A stretch of 64,000 bases of DNA from Ficedula albicollis (lineage: Eukaryota; Chordata; Aves; Passeriformes; Muscicapidae): the NCBI RefSeq assembly GCF_000247815.1, contig NC_021674.1, positions 84,202,147-84,266,146 of the forward strand. Direction: 5' to 3'. This document shows, in pieces, positions 11,328 through 25,543 of this stretch (position 1 is its first letter; every line of letters starts with the position of its first letter). The notes beneath the pieces are model-generated. The model searched no databases, had not been told where the DNA came from, and saw nothing but the letters and a program-made list of their open reading frames with translations. The position numbers and the translations under genes were made by a program.

Positions 11328-14300
11328 GATCACCATGTTAACAGGCTCTTCAAAATTGCCTTCAAACCTTCATCCATCCTCTTTTATATTATTCATTTAA
11401 ATACAGTAAGCTTAATTCTATAATTCTGGAATACTCCAAAAATCTCTTCCCATACACCTACGCCCATTTTGGCCTCATAAAAGATCAGTTAAGATGAAAA
11501 GCATGTCAGCCTTGGGAAAGAGCAGCAGAAGAGATGCCTCTCACAGTGGCATCTCTAAAAAAGCTGCTAGGAATAAGGCAGTGAAGAGAATGTACAGGAG
11601 TCAGCTGGGGAGAAGAAAGGCCAGGTACAACCTGTAAGAGCAGAAAATAGAAGCTACACACTTAGGGCAGCTGCTGTCTGAAAACATGAAAAATAAACAT
11701 TCTGTTGGCAAGAATTGAGCTTGATTTTAGTTTCTTTCTAAGAGCTCCATTTTCCTTCCCTGACCCCGATTGTGGCACTGCAAGAACCCTAAAAAAAGTA
11801 ATGTCTTTTGAGTAGTATGGCAAAATTGAAGCTTAATTTTGTTCCAATAATTTTAATTGTTTTATTTGCTTTTTTTCTATATGCAGAGTTCCTGTGATGC
11901 ACAGCATCAATTGATATTTACCATGCATACCTCTAAACAGATTTATATTTAACATTTCTTATTTAACACAAACACAGGCAGTAACACAGTAACACAGTTC
12001 ACTTGAAATATGCCCCTGCTACAGAAATTATGTTATTTATGAGCCAACAACTTTTGCCAGTGTGTGTTCTGCACAAGGCAACCCTCCCTGTCTCATGCTA
12101 TGCAGGAGTGGAATGAAAGCTGTTAGCATCCTGACAGCAAAACACAAGGCTGTCTCACTACTTTAAGAGGCACTTGTCTGGGAGAACAGCAAAAAACAAA
12201 TTTCCATAAAGGCCTTCTTAAGGCTAAAACATTATGTTAAGAACCATAACTTTTAATTAAAAAAAAAAAAATCTAAGACTATGCATTCTACATGCATTAT
12301 TAATTCTTTGAGGCTTACCAGCTCCTGCAGCATTTACCATCATTGCCAACTCCATCAAGTCTCTGCAAGGGTGTGAGAGAAACTTTCCTTTTCCTTCTTC
12401 TACAGAGAGTTTTCAACTATTTAGCTTTCCCAGCCTCCAGACTCAGAGATTAGTTTGGAAATATGCCACCTTCTGTTATTTGGCCTCTCACATACTGTTG
12501 CTTGTCTTCTCTCTTTCATTTCATAATAGAAAATGTAATACCATGTTCAATAATTTCACTTCACAGCCAACGCCATATGAAGTATTCATAAACCCAGCAC
12601 AAAATGTTTTGCATTTCATGACACTTCACATGTTCATGATCTTCTTCTCTCCTCTTGCAGAGCACAGTCAACTTTCCCACATAAGGAGGATGGTGGGTCA
12701 AAGCCTTGTACTCATTCAGTATGAAAGTTTGTATTTGTCACCACAACTGCTGTGCTTTTAAACAAAGTAAACACAAGACAAGCATTCTCCAGAGGAAGGA
12801 CTCCGCTTAGATCTTTCCACTGCTGAGCCACTGAGATCATGCAACAGTCAGCATGAAAATATCTGGCAAATGGGATTGTAAATTGGGGAACAAATGAAAA
12901 AGCACATGAAAAAGCGCATGAAAAAGCACAAATTAAATTTATCCTTGAAAACTCAAGTGTGCTAGTCCAGGAAGGGTATTGTTTTCCATTTAGTTTGAGA
13001 TAGGTAATTTACAGACTGAATGAGTTTTAAAAGCTCATTCCTAAAAAGGGAATGTGAAGGCTTTTCCTCTGGGAAAAAATGTGTATATGTCAACATTCTA
13101 CCTGATCCATTTTCATACTGAGGGGAAAAAGTTGTATCAGTGGGTAAAGCAAGTAGATGCTATAGCAAATAACAGTAGTTCGATGAAAAGTGATTTTTCT
13201 TGAAAGTTGGTACAACACATCAGTAACATATGGAAGACCCATGGAAGTCTGTACACTGCTAGAACATCTCGTTAAAACAACCAACAAACCAACAAAATAT
13301 TTCCCTAGCATCTTTTAAGCATCTTCTTTTATTCAGCCTTTTATTATTGCAATTACTTTTTCATAAATAACTTAATTGTTTGCATTTTATTACTGGAAAC
13401 CAAATGGGATTGAAAAAAAAAAATACCTCAACCTGTTTACTAAGAATCCCCAGACAAGATGGTGACAATTTATTTACCAGTGCAAACAAAAATATTTTGG
13501 TTTAAAATCAGGTCTTATAAAAACAGCTGTAAGCAAACTGCCACATCAGTACTACATCAGATAGGTGCTGCATTAAAAAGAACTTTTAAAATGTTTTGCA
13601 CATTAAATAGTTTCCTCTTCTTCAGTCATTGCTGTATTTTAAAGAGACATCTTTATCATTCCTCTAAATCATAACATACATGGGTATATAAATAATTTAT
13701 TCTGAAATCACTGAAACATGCAGTTTTATATATCATATTTATTCTAATTCTAATATTTTTATCTGTATAGTTGCAATTGGTTATCACCACTGTTGGTCAC
13801 CAGAGTTCTAAATTGGACTTTATCTAGCTATACAGTTTCAAAATGGTTTTTTTGAGTGGGAAATCTTCATTTTCTTATTTTGAAGTTCACTATTTAATAT
13901 TCCAGGTGCTGGTGCACAGAGTATCAAAAAAGGCAGCCTATAGGTCACACGGGCTGTGAGAAGCATTTGTATGCAGGCACAGACAATCACGTAGCTTTTC
14001 TGGCCAGCCTTCCAAGGCCATGATTTTTTTATGCAACTCCATGTTGCATCCTAGCAATTAAACAGTCTTTAATGAGCAAAACCTTGAGGCCCACTCCATT
14101 AGCACCTGAATGACAAAACATTCAAGCAGCAAAATCCTATATTTGCACCCGGTAGATAATGCATTATTTTTCAGGCACGCACACTCTCTGCCTCAAATGA
14201 AACAGGAAACGTCTTTTTAGATGCAGAGAGCATTCAAAGCCAGGTGGATTGACAGTAGCACATAATTTTCATCCACAGAGCTCAAAAACAATCCCATGCC

Positions 14301-14683
14301 CTTAGCTCTTGTTCTATCACTGTACACCAGCTATCTCCTCACAGAAACAGTTTTCTTTCTGCAGCACAACTCAACAGCAAAATCCAGAGCTAAAGTATAT
14401 GAAGCACTATTACTCTCCTGCAAACTTTACAGATAGAAGGAGCTTTTGTAGCAAAGGATGCACCTTGGATTATCATTCCTAAAATGTGGTAACTACATTA
14501 CCATATTTTGCAGATTTGACTCGTGAATGTTGGTGTATTCAACTTAGAAGCTAAAGAGGCTCCTGACACGAGATATTCACCATATGCTGCTTGATTGCTG
14601 TTGCCAGACAGGAAGGTAGAGTAGCACCAAACCCCCTGAAGCATTGTCACATACCCTGATACTCACTTTCAGTTGCCTTACTG
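11328..14683. other. Unique non-coding sequence; 12-bp triplet repeat at 12894-12929
   Basis: No gene is recognised. A 12-bp unit (ATGAAAAAGCAC, with one GC variant in the middle copy) is repeated three times at 12894-12929. The remainder, including the 93-codon frame at 12480-12761, shows no family signature or splice context. Confidence 0.55.
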
Positions 14684-14817
14684 TGCATGACTGTAAGAGC
14701 TCCAGCTCAGGAACAAGTTCGTGTTTTCTTCAATTCATCCTTCCATTTGTTGCATGACTGTAAGAGCTCCAGCTCAGGAACAGGTTCGTGCTTTCTTCAA
14801 TTCATCCTTCCATTTGT
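14684..14817. repeat. Two-copy tandem duplication, unit 67 bp
   Basis: Copy 1 is 14684-14750 and copy 2 is 14751-14817, starting TGCATGACTGTAAGAGC. Two transitions separate them (aacaAgtt/aacaGgtt and gtgTttt/gtgCttt). The TGCATG word occurs a third time immediately after, at 14818, where homology stops. This is short microhomology at the junction. Confidence 0.93.
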
Positions 14818-15161
14818 TGCATGCAGCAAGGTCTGCTACAGAACAAGCAATAGAAAGCACCAGCTGCCTCAGCCACGCAAATTTAATCCATCTGGTTTTG
14901 ACTGCGTTTCATTAATAGCTCAATAAATGTCTACAGATTCTCCCTCACTGCTGTAAATAGTGAAGATACCTAATAGATGAACAAATGGTAAATGCTGTAA
15001 ATGTGCAGTCTGAAATAACATGAAAATCAGAAGAGTGCCAAGTTACATTGTATAGAGATGCTCTGCACAGTAATCTGATTGCTCCAGATGTATTTGTTTT
15101 GAAAACTATGAAATTTGCAAAGGTAAAAACAAGATCTAAGGGCAAAATGGGATGTAAGAGC

Positions 15162-15261
15162 AACCTGGTCTAGTAGAAGATATCCCTCTCATGGAAGGGG
15201 AGTTTGGAACCCTTCCTTAAGGTTTAATCCTTCCAATCCAAACTATCCTACAGTTCTGTGA
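15162..15261 (+). mobile_element. CR1 LINE 3' UTR fragment
   Basis: Reads 'cctggtctagtagaag', then a block equivalent to the 'tgtccctgcccatggcaggggggttggaac' region of avian CR1, then 'ccttccaatccaaactatcctacagttctgtga', a degraded match to the CR1 3' terminus. The element is on the plus strand with its 3' end near 15261. It is noticeably diverged from consensus, so an old insertion. Confidence 0.75.
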
Positions 15262-15289
15262 AAGTGTAGACCACATTCTGAAACACATT

Positions 15290-15495
15290 TACACTGACAA
15301 AGATCCCAGGGTCATAGTAAATGAGCTAATTAAGCTATAGATAAGAAAATTACTGTGATTCCTGGATGCTTAAGCCAGCAAATGCTAAGATTACTGAAGA
15401 GCTGGTATTTATCTCTATAAAGATCATTAGTGAGACCATTACTGGAATATTATGTCATGCTGTGCAGTACACAATTTAAAAATTACTGAGTCACA
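15290..15495 (+). mobile_element. Probable ancient CR1 ORF2 relic
   Basis: Weak resemblance to the 3' part of CR1 ORF2: 'gacaaagatcccagggtcatagtaaatgagcta' matches the region encoding a DLGVIVD-like segment, and 'gtgagaccattactggaatattatgtcatgctg' matches the region encoding an RPxLEYCVQ-like segment in the right order and spacing. Many substitutions and no open frame. Since it follows the 3' end of another CR1 on the same strand, it would be a separate, older insertion. It could be over-reading of AT-rich sequence. Confidence 0.4.
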
Positions 15496-15561
15496 AGTTA
15501 GAAGGGATTAAAAACGCTTTCAAAGTAACTTGCAACCTGAAAAATCCATCTGTAAAAGTGT

Positions 15562-18500
15562 TAATAAGCTCTAATTAGTGTATTAATTAGAAGCCTAAGA
15601 TATTACTTGTTCATCTTCGTTAAATACATGTAAGTAAAATATTCATGGCTTTTACCTCTGTATGACAATAATTTTTAAAATGTATAATGAGATTTGGTAA
15701 TCAGAAAACAATGAAATATGAAGTTCAGAGTCAGGTTTACATTTCAACTGTGAGCCTAAGGAATCACAGGGAGAATACTATGGCAGATGTGTATTCAATC
15801 ATTTTTTGTATTTCTGAGTTAAACCTTTTTTTCAATATATACCATATCTTATGCAGAAATAATGTGCAGCTTAAGGACTGTCACTAAGTGAACATAATGG
15901 TCACCTTTTATTTTAAAATTCATAGAACTTTGAGTATTCCTCAAATTACATGGTTAAATTTTGGGGTTTTCCTGAATTAAGAGAGTCCCAAGGAAAAATG
16001 TCTTTATTTTCCCATACATTTCAACAAATGTCATCTAGAAGAGTATCTGGTTGCATTTCATACTTCTTCACAGTCTCTTCAGAAGCTATCTGTCATATTC
16101 AGTATTCAAATATTAGTTCCTAAAGACATCATAAGAGGCACAAAACTCAGCATCAGGACTCACCAAAGACAACCACAGGCAGTGAGACCTGAAGCACGTG
16201 GTGTAAGGCACTCACAGGCAGAGAGAGCTCCAGCAGACTGTTTCTAATTGAACAGTCCCTTATAATGCTCTAAAAAGCATATCTGCTTTGAACATCCAAG
16301 AATAAAATCTTCTGCTACTACGCACAGTTTGATTTTCAAAGCTTGTCCTTGCAAATTCTTCCCTGCACAGGGTAGCAGCTCTCAACAGCCACTCTGCTGC
16401 TTTCTTTCAAATTGAACCTGCATGTCTGGGATTCTTACAAAAAGCTTGAGGACATTTAGGCTGCTAATGCTCTGTAAAAAAATTCCTTTCTTGGTGAGCT
16501 GTTTTGTCTTATATACTATACTCTTATTTATGATACCCCCATTTTACCCTAATGGCTAAACCATACACTTTTGGGGACAAGGACAGCCTTTTTCCTGAGC
16601 TCTCTACAGCTCTGGACCAGTAGACATAGGACATACCTATCTTCACTGGCAATAAGTAAGAATTTAATACAGTTAATTGACAAAAGCCCTTCAGTTAACA
16701 GTAATTTGGTATCTCCAAAACACTGATCTGCAGATATGATTTACAGGTCACTAGTTCATATTCACCACTGCTGCTGTCCCCAGCAGTGTAAAGAGTGTCC
16801 TTTCAGTCATGCTGCACACAGAAGAACACTTCAGGACAGCGAATCCAGCTAACAGCATCTACAACCTCAGATTGCTTCAAAAGTTACTTTTTCCCAATAG
16901 TCAATTATTGTGCCATGTTTTAAAGTACTGATGTTTCCAGCAAGCCCAGGAGTCTTTTCTGTCAAAGAATATCATCCCCTAAATATCACAAATAATAACT
17001 CAAACAAAGTTATATAATTTCTACAATTATTCTTGACTTTTTGTCCTGTATAGCATTGTATATACCCTTTATAGCTGTATGACTGCCCATATTCTGCACG
17101 TGGTGAGCCTTGGCTGGTTATCTTCCTTCTAACTCTTGCATTCAATTCCTCATTTTCATTTGTTCTCTCTTACACAAGCAACTTAGCTACAAATGCTAAA
17201 ACAAACATCAGCACACCCCACCTTTGTTTTAACATTTCATTTAACCAGATTTGGTATTGATAAGCACCATTTTGAAACCATGCAGTTTGTATGGGAGAGG
17301 TGCATTAATGAAGCATGGTTACAAAAAGTGATTTAACATCAGTCTTGTTTTGCAAAAATAGAGGGCACTTTAGAGTCCCTGCTAACTTGTTCATGAGGAA
17401 CATTGAGCAAGATGGACTTGGTGTGAGGAAGGAAGATTCTTCTCAGATAAACTGAAAGGATACAGAAGTTTTCAAGGAGAAACAACACTGTTTGTTGACT
17501 GTTGCTGCAACATTCTGCAGCAAATAACTGTAAATGTGGTTTGACTAACTTGATAGTGCTTCAAAAGCACAACACAGGGAATAACAGAGGAAGTCAATTA
17601 CCTGTGGTCATCTAGGAAGAGTAGGGAAAAAACAGTCTTTCTGAGTTTGGTTAAAATTTTAAAAAACCAAAATTATTCATAGATTAACATACATTTTAAA
17701 TAAATATTAATCAAAATTATATCTTGTAAGGTCTTCATCTTATTAACTCATTCTGGAACAAGTTGTAGGACCAAACTTTGAGAACCAAACCATTCAGACC
17801 TCAAGTTTCTGCTCAGAAGGATAATTTATGAGATCAAATGTGCCTCATGTGTCTTTATCCATCTTTTCCCAGTATATTAAAGTCAAAATCCTATTATTTA
17901 TACTCACATCTACTCTGTTCATCAGTAGATGGTGGCACAAAGTCAAGACTGCTTTTAAAACTTCCTCTAGAACTACTTTACATAAGCTCTTCTAGCTTAT
18001 TCTATTATGAAAAGAGGGGGGAAAAGAGGTAAACAAACAAAAAGCAAAACATAATTCTACTACTTAGCACAGCCTAGATGAAATTACTTTCATAAATAAT
18101 TCATTAAATCTCCAGTATTAAACAGGTTAAATCATTTTTATTTGATGGGGTTTGCTGTTATTAATCCTTCAGAAAAGAATTAGAAACTGAAAAATCTCCC
18201 ATTATTTGTAACTGCGGTTATATGCAGTTATAAAGGAACTTTCTGAGCTGCAAATGTACTTTTATTAAATTTCTAATTATTACTATAAATGGATGTAATG
18301 GGAAAATTTTTTTGTGCAGGCCATCCTAAGGACAGTGCAAATTTCAATGAAGGAAGAAGCATGGTTCTTTTTAAGCTTCATTCCCATATTTTTCTTCCTG
18401 CTAATCCTGAAATCAGGCATAATCTGGGCTATCTTCTGTGCTATTTGTTCTTCCTATTGAGAAATTAATTTCCCATATAAACGTTGAAATCCATGATTCT

Positions 18501-20208
18501 GTCTCTTCAAGTGAATGATTTTTAATTTCAATGATAATTAAAAATCAGATGGAAAAAATTATATATTTGAATCATAAATATAAATCTTTTTGGTTTTGAA
18601 CAAAGAAAAAAAACCCAGGGTTTTTAATTTTGGGATGAATTAAGGGTCTCTCTTCTCCCATTTTTGTAAATAAATAATTATAATTAATAGAATAGACTGA
18701 GAAGAAAATTATATAATTGATTGGGAAGGTGTTGTCTCTTCGTTTTTTTTCTCCAATCAGCTTAAAAGTAGGGCCTTTCAGTCAAATGTAAGACTCATGT
18801 TCAAACACACATCTGTTTTTTTTTTAATGTTATTTGAGCATTATTTCCAAGGACAGCAACTTTACTAATAGGTTTCTCTGTATTTGTCAGTAATTTTTTC
18901 TCATTCCCTCTTCTTGACACCAATACTTTTTATAGAAAGTGCTTTATACATAGCACTGGAAAGGGAGTAGTAACTATTATACAGATGATAGAAAAAAAAT
19001 TGGCTTGGTTTGTTTTGGGTTTTTTTGCTGCAAACCCCAATTTTTAGTCCATGCCTCACCTACAGTGCATTTTCTGCAAGTGAAATCACAGGTCAGACCA
19101 CAAGGGATAACATGCTTACAATTTGTCTACAAAAAACTTGGTCAAAAATAGGCTACATAAGAATATTTGTTTAAAAAGTTCTGGAAATCACTGTCTGTTT
19201 CTAATTTTCCTGAAATATTTTTTTCTTCTAAACAATCAGAAAAATCCAGTACAAAACTCACATCGTTTTTCATTAAAATAGTTTTTAATATCTTTAAAAA
19301 ACAAAATAGCCTTAAACTATTTATATTGTGGCTCAAAAGGCCACCTAGACATTTCTGAAAAAAGGTATTATTTTGACAGTTGGAGCAAAAGACTTACAAA
19401 GCTGGATTTTAAGAAATGTCTGTTTCACTGTCTTCAAATAGCAAGTTGGCTCAGTACTGGCTCTGATATCTGAAAATATCACTGGGTTTGAGTTACATTT
19501 TGCACTTGAAAAAACTTGTAAGGTTTTGCAGATGTCTGTCTTATGTTCTGCTATAATTTGTTCTTGTTTGGTTTTCCTAGTAGGCCCACATTAAACAAAA
19601 CAAAACCAAGAAAAATTCCCAAGTCTTGGTCTACATACCAAACTAGGAAAAGATTGCAGTGCACCTCCAGCTCAATTGTATAACCACACAGGCAACCGAA
19701 AATAATCACTTCTATTTTTCTGGTGAAGTGTTGAAAGAGCTGCTATTTTGACCAGCATGAATTAGCAGGCAATATTTTAACCATCAAAGTGAACCCTAAT
19801 TCAATCCCATGATAAACCTCAGATGTCAAAGTGTTTTCAAACTGCCTGAGCAGCAGAATAACCTGAGATAGTGAAACCCCTGTAACAGCCCCAAACCTCC
19901 CTGTAGGGCAAAGTGGCACAGGGCAGACAGAGTGACAGGGTTTCACTGGTGGTCCCAAAGAGGCACAGCTTTGTCCCAGGGACACAGTGAATTAACTGTG
20001 CTGCATTAGCAGATGAACAGTGCTTAGCTCACTGCTGCTGCGTTGCCTCCACTCCAGTTTGATGGAAGCAGTCAGGTGAGTACCAGTTCAGAGATATCTC
20101 TGCTGGACTCTGTCTGACATGGGCAACCCCTGATGAGCTGAGGGACACAGCTCCCCACAGCCTTCAATGGGGTTGCCAAAGCCCACCCTTGTTTTCTAGG
20201 TGGGTGTG
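15562..20208. other. Unique AT-rich non-coding sequence
   Basis: About 4.6 kb with no recognised gene, RNA, transposon or tandem duplication. Poly-A and poly-T runs are common (18.5-19.0 kb). Short frames around 19142-19358 occur on both strands of the same AT-rich stretch and look accidental. Confidence 0.55.
20203..20208. repeat. Left target-site duplication of the solo LTR (GGTGTG)
   Basis: Identical to 21032-21037 on the other side of the LTR. The left copy sits in a short GT-rich context (GGGTGTGTG), so one-base slippage of the boundary cannot be excluded, but the TG...CA ends make this placement the natural one. Confidence 0.85.
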
Positions 20209-20528
20209 TGTTGGGAAGGATGAGCCAGGAAGACCTTACAAATATGAATGTTCAGATTCTGAGAATATGGAAACCATGAACGAGATCGAAATGAAAGCCA
20301 CTTTTGAAATACCAAACCTCTGTTACTGAATAACTAAGAAGACAATAGGATAGCCAGCTGAAAGTCATCCCCTCTTGATAGAACAATGTCTTCTGCTGGA
20401 GAGCAGGTCCAAAGGTCAGAGAAGACCTTGCTAGGGTCCAAAGAGTAGTTTTTAGAGTTTAAAGTATAACACACTATGGTAATGTAAGGATTCTTATAGG
20501 CTGTATGTAAATGCTATAGAATTTGTAT

Positions 20529-20916
<388 letters not shown>

Positions 20917-21031
20917 CTGGCAGCCCTTAGCAGGACTCTGTGTACCCCCGCCCTTACAATAAACTGCAACTGCAACACCAGCTGATACAGAGCGCTTGAG
21001 TTTTGTCCATCCCGATACAAAGACTCCCACA

Positions 21032-21037
21032 GGTGTG
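21032..21037. repeat. Right target-site duplication of the solo LTR (GGTGTG)
   Basis: Exact copy of 20203-20208, directly after the terminal CA of the LTR. Confidence 0.85.
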
Positions 21038-23393
21038 ACTTAAAAGGAAATATTTTTGCTACGGTAACATGTTAGATGGAACACAGAAGGAACCCCCACC
21101 CTTTTTGATGAAAAATGCTTTCCAAAGAATGGAAGCAAGTGTTAGAAAACAAAAGTGTAAGCAGTACCTGTTGAAGTTATTTTAGGGAATCATTCAAGAG
21201 TGCCCAAAAAACCCACAGCAACTCATCAAGGCAGCCAGCTGGCAAGCCCAGCGCTTCCAAAGCGACAGCCAGACTGTGGCAGCTGCCAGCTGATCAGATG
21301 TTGTAGCTGTTGAGATACTATTTTCCATATAGAATCATATATTTATATCTAACTCCATTGCTATCTAAAATACTCTTTTTGTTCTCAAAAAATAGAGACT
21401 ATGATGGCTAACTTATCACGAAGAAATTTAGAGTCAAAATTAGACATTCAATATTTAAATGGCAGAGTTATGTTCCATATTCCCAGAATGCAAAGGGATC
21501 AGAATCTTAGTTCACCACCTCTGTTTCAAATACTTCAAGGGATATAGTATATGAATAAACTTGAATCTTCAAAGAAGGAAAACCTTTGCTCTACAGAAGG
21601 GCTTTGCACAGTATCCACAGAGAGCTCTGCAGAAAAGATTTTAGGAAGTGGTCAAGGAAGCCCACTGGAGAAGATCAGATTATAAATTAAAAAGGAAACA
21701 CTGGTTGGATCAGCTCTCAGCCTTGAAACAGCATTATGGGACAGCCTGAGAATGGGTGCTTGAAGGTGCAGCCAGGAATTTCATGAAAAAGCAGGTTCTG
21801 CCTTAGTCCCAAGCTGAAGTCCAAATTATTCCTTGCTTTTGCAAAGCCACCACCAGTGCTTGAAGGAAAGAGAACAAATGAAAGGTGACAACTGATGTTC
21901 TAAGAATATTGTTCTAAAATCAGATCCCTGGACTCAGCACTGACTCATGGCCAATGAGCAACATGAACTTTTACAAGGGTAAATAGCATATTTGCACATT
22001 ATATACAGCAAACTAACCCCTTTATACCAGCTGCTGTGTATCACTACAATGGTTCACTGAGCATTTATTTCTAAGGTTCTAGGAGATGTACTAAGGGGAA
22101 AAATTATAAATAATGTAAAATCCTTATCCCGTCTCTCAAGGTTATGAAATTCAAATGGCCTCATATTTTTTGATGCTGATTCTCTTTTATGGGCTATGAT
22201 CAGGTACCAAGGAAGCTAGCTAAAACCATGATGTCTTCAAAATATAGCATTACATGACATCCTGACTGAAACACTAGATGTGAACACCTCTTCTTCAAAG
22301 CTTTTATTAAAAATCTCAATGTTCAAAGACAACAAGTTCAAAACATTCCTCAAAGTTTAATAAAGACAATTCAGAGCATATGCACTTAGCTTCCCAAGCA
22401 CTTGAGTGTGCAGCACTGAAAAAGATACAAACTCTTCAGCATAGGGGTCCAAAGAGGTGAAGAACATGAAAGACAAAACCTATTTAATTGGACCAAAATG
22501 TTATTAGAATTTTCTTAAATAGTTGGCATTTCTGATAGTACTAGCTTAATTAGGCCCTAAGTAAACTCTGTCATGGACCACTACTAAGACAATTCCCTCC
22601 CAGCCTCAACATACCCTAAGCTCTGGGCTTCCATCTCCAATGCCTTTGGGAATGGCTCAAACTAGCAACCTATTACTTCATCATTGCCTATGGTATTTTC
22701 AGATCTTCACAATCTCATTGTGTACAGAATATAAAAAGACTTTTCTAAATTCAAGAGGATTTTCATTTTTTTTCAAGATTGAGTGCAACCCAATCTCCTT
22801 ATTTCTTCTCTTTCCACACTCAAGACCTTAAGGAAAGAGAGCAAGTTACATAAGGAAGAAGAAAGGAATCTGAGATATTCCTGCCTGTGTTGCTTGGAAG
22901 CCTTTGATCTACTTGTACAAAGATGAATATGCTATTTTGGCTATCTGTATTATGCCTGCTGTGGAAGACACAGGGTTTGGAGAAAAGGAGGGAATACTTC
23001 CTACAGGATTAATTCTCACATCACAATATCTAGAAAGGTAGCAATGTATCAGAATGGGTGCAGAGACAGAAGCAAAGAATTGGGGCAAATTACACTCCTC
23101 ACTGAATGAAGTAGTCAAAAAACACCACTTTAATCACAAGCAGGTTCCCATCCTCTTGAAGGAAATTCAATAAATACATGTCTCAAATTAGAGCTAGACT
23201 ACAAAATTACAAATTAATGATACATAGAATTTATGTTAAAAGAGCATTATTAAAGCTGCCTTTCAGCTGCTGGAATTCAGACTGACAGAACTGTCTGTAG
23301 AGACATCACCATTCACCTCTCATCCTCTCCATAAATGTATAAACTTTGTTTGATAATCATTCTCTGAGTGCAGACTGGTCAAATCTCACAGAG
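21038..23393. other. Unique non-coding sequence
   Basis: No gene, RNA or transposon recognised. The only notable feature is a CAGC-rich patch near 21220-21300. Confidence 0.55.
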
Positions 23394-23524
23394 TAACAGG
23401 TACACAAGGGGCTCACATCCCATTCTCTCCCCCTGCAGCTCTACACCTCTGCACAAGCTATAACAGGTACACAAGGGGCTCACATCCCATTCTCTCGCCC
23501 TGCAGCTCTACACCTCTGCACAAC
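23394..23524. repeat. Two-copy tandem duplication, unit 67 bp
   Basis: Copy 1 is 23394-23460; copy 2 starts at 23461 and matches to 23524. The copies begin TAACAGGTACACAAGGGGC. One difference is visible (tctctcC/tctctcG). The period equals that of the unrelated duplication at 14684. Confidence 0.93.
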
Positions 23525-25390
23525 CTGGGATCTTGCTCTTGTCCTGTGACTTCCCATCAGGCTCCCAGAGTAGGTGGATCTGAGTCAGTCTGTGCTGCCC
23601 ACAGACGGAGCACTGGGATAGAAGCTGTACCTGGCAGCTGATGTGCCACCTGTGCCACCACTGCCATCCACTTCATGTCATAGTGTCCAGATTTATTGGA
23701 TTGAGAGCACTGAGATGGAAAAAGCCATGAGGCACACATCATTCTTTCAACCTGTCTGCTTTGATGTTTGTTTGGATGGACTGGGCTTATTTAAGAGGTT
23801 TGCCTCTTTTCTGCACACTCTTAACACTCTTAACTCTGCACATTTTTACATAGGCAGTATATGATTATGAATACTCTCTCACAGTTCTTTCTACAATGTC
23901 CTCAACAGAATGGTTGAAGACTTCATGGGCCATCTTCCCAAAACACATCTGAGAAAAAGGTCAATGGCATTAGCTGTGTATGGCTGAATCTGAGGCAGAT
24001 GTTAAAATCTAAACATAGTTTTTCTCACACAATTCCCAGGCCTAGGATTCTGCTTCACCCAAGAGATGCATAACCTGTTCTACATGGGTTGCTGATTACC
24101 AGCCCAGATTATTCTTAGCTCTTCAATTCTAATTTCTGCTCTCATTATTGTTTTTGAACAGCTGACTTCCAGTTTCCCATTTATTCCCCCTACTCCAATC
24201 CAAACAGTAGGGTATCTGTTGTTCCCCACCAAACTGTCACAGCAAAATCCAATGTTTTGCTTTATTTATTTTCTTTCTAATTCATTACCAAATGCTTTCA
24301 CCAGTTCCTTCTCCAGTTTTTGACTCTCACCCAGCCTCTATCTAATCACACTTTAAATTTATTCCATTTCTCCCTTCTGGTTTTACTCTTCTCCCCATAG
24401 CAAGGGAAAGATTACTTGTTCTTCTTCAAGAGACAAGACTCACCAGAAATCAATTAAGGGAAAACTGCTGAAGCTTCTATAGCCCTGACCTCAAGCATAC
24501 TCAAGTAATTTGTACCAGCAACAGTTATTCAGCATGGTTATTTCTGAGCTATGAGAACCACATCCAATTATTCTATAGGGATGGAGAGGTCTAGCTTGAG
24601 CATCATTTTGGGGTCTGTCTGAGGAAAACCAGTTTGAAGAAAAATGGTATTTGAATTTCTTTGGCCATTTTAACTATGGAAATTAAAAAATTCTCTATGA
24701 AGTACTCACCAATTTCAGTTTTCAAAGAGATTGAAAAAGGTGGCCCATGACAAAACAAACAAACAAAAACCCCAAACTAACAAATTAAAAGCCCCACAAC
24801 TTTTCAAACATCTTTGAAGACTAGGGAATTTTAAAGATATCATCTCAGAACATTATAGTATGGGCAAAACAAAATATCTTTCCCCAATGGTACTACTGTT
24901 TGTGAGGAGCAAATGAGAGAGAATGATGAAAGGAAGTGACTGGGAAAAAAATACTGGATCACTTTGGTTGAAATTTTCCAAAAGAAATTTCAAACATGCA
25001 AAATAAAAGTTTTAAAAGCTTCATTCCCGTTAAGTTATTCTATTCAGAAAAGTTTCCAATTGCTACTTATTATAAGGAAATTCTGCAAAAGGATTTATAT
25101 AACTCTGATTATGTATCTTTTAACTCCTATGCTTCTGTGGAAATTAAATTATTTATTGGGGAAAAATGGTAATATTTTGCATACTGTGTTTGCAATTTAG
25201 ATTGTAGAATAAGAAACTCTAGATCTTTCTAGGTTCCACAAATACTGACCAGAAATGGTTTGCATGCAGTCATTCTTGATTTGGGACAGGAGGACAGATT
25301 CATGCTTTCCTAACTTTTCTTTAAAACCTATTTTCACATTAACATAACCCTTTTTACAAGTCCTACACCTACACACTCTTAGAACTACAA
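23525..25390. other. Unique non-coding sequence
   Basis: No feature recognised. Overlapping short frames on both strands at 23557-23864 lack similarity or splice context. Confidence 0.55.
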
Positions 25391-25543
25391 TTATGGGCAT
25401 TCACATCATCAGTAGCCTAAAAAAACCCTTTTACATCAGCAACATATAAAGAGAAGCAGTAACTGCTTATGGGCATTCACATCATCAGTAGCCTAAAAAA
25501 CCCCTTTTACATCAGCAACATATAAAAAGAAGCAGTAACTGCT
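25391..25543. repeat. Two-copy tandem duplication, unit 76 bp
   Basis: Copy 1 is 25391-25466 and copy 2 is 25467-25543, starting TTATGGGCATTCACATC. Two differences: the A/C boundary in the A-run (AAAAAAACCC versus AAAAAACCCC) and aaaGaga/aaaAaga. Confidence 0.93.
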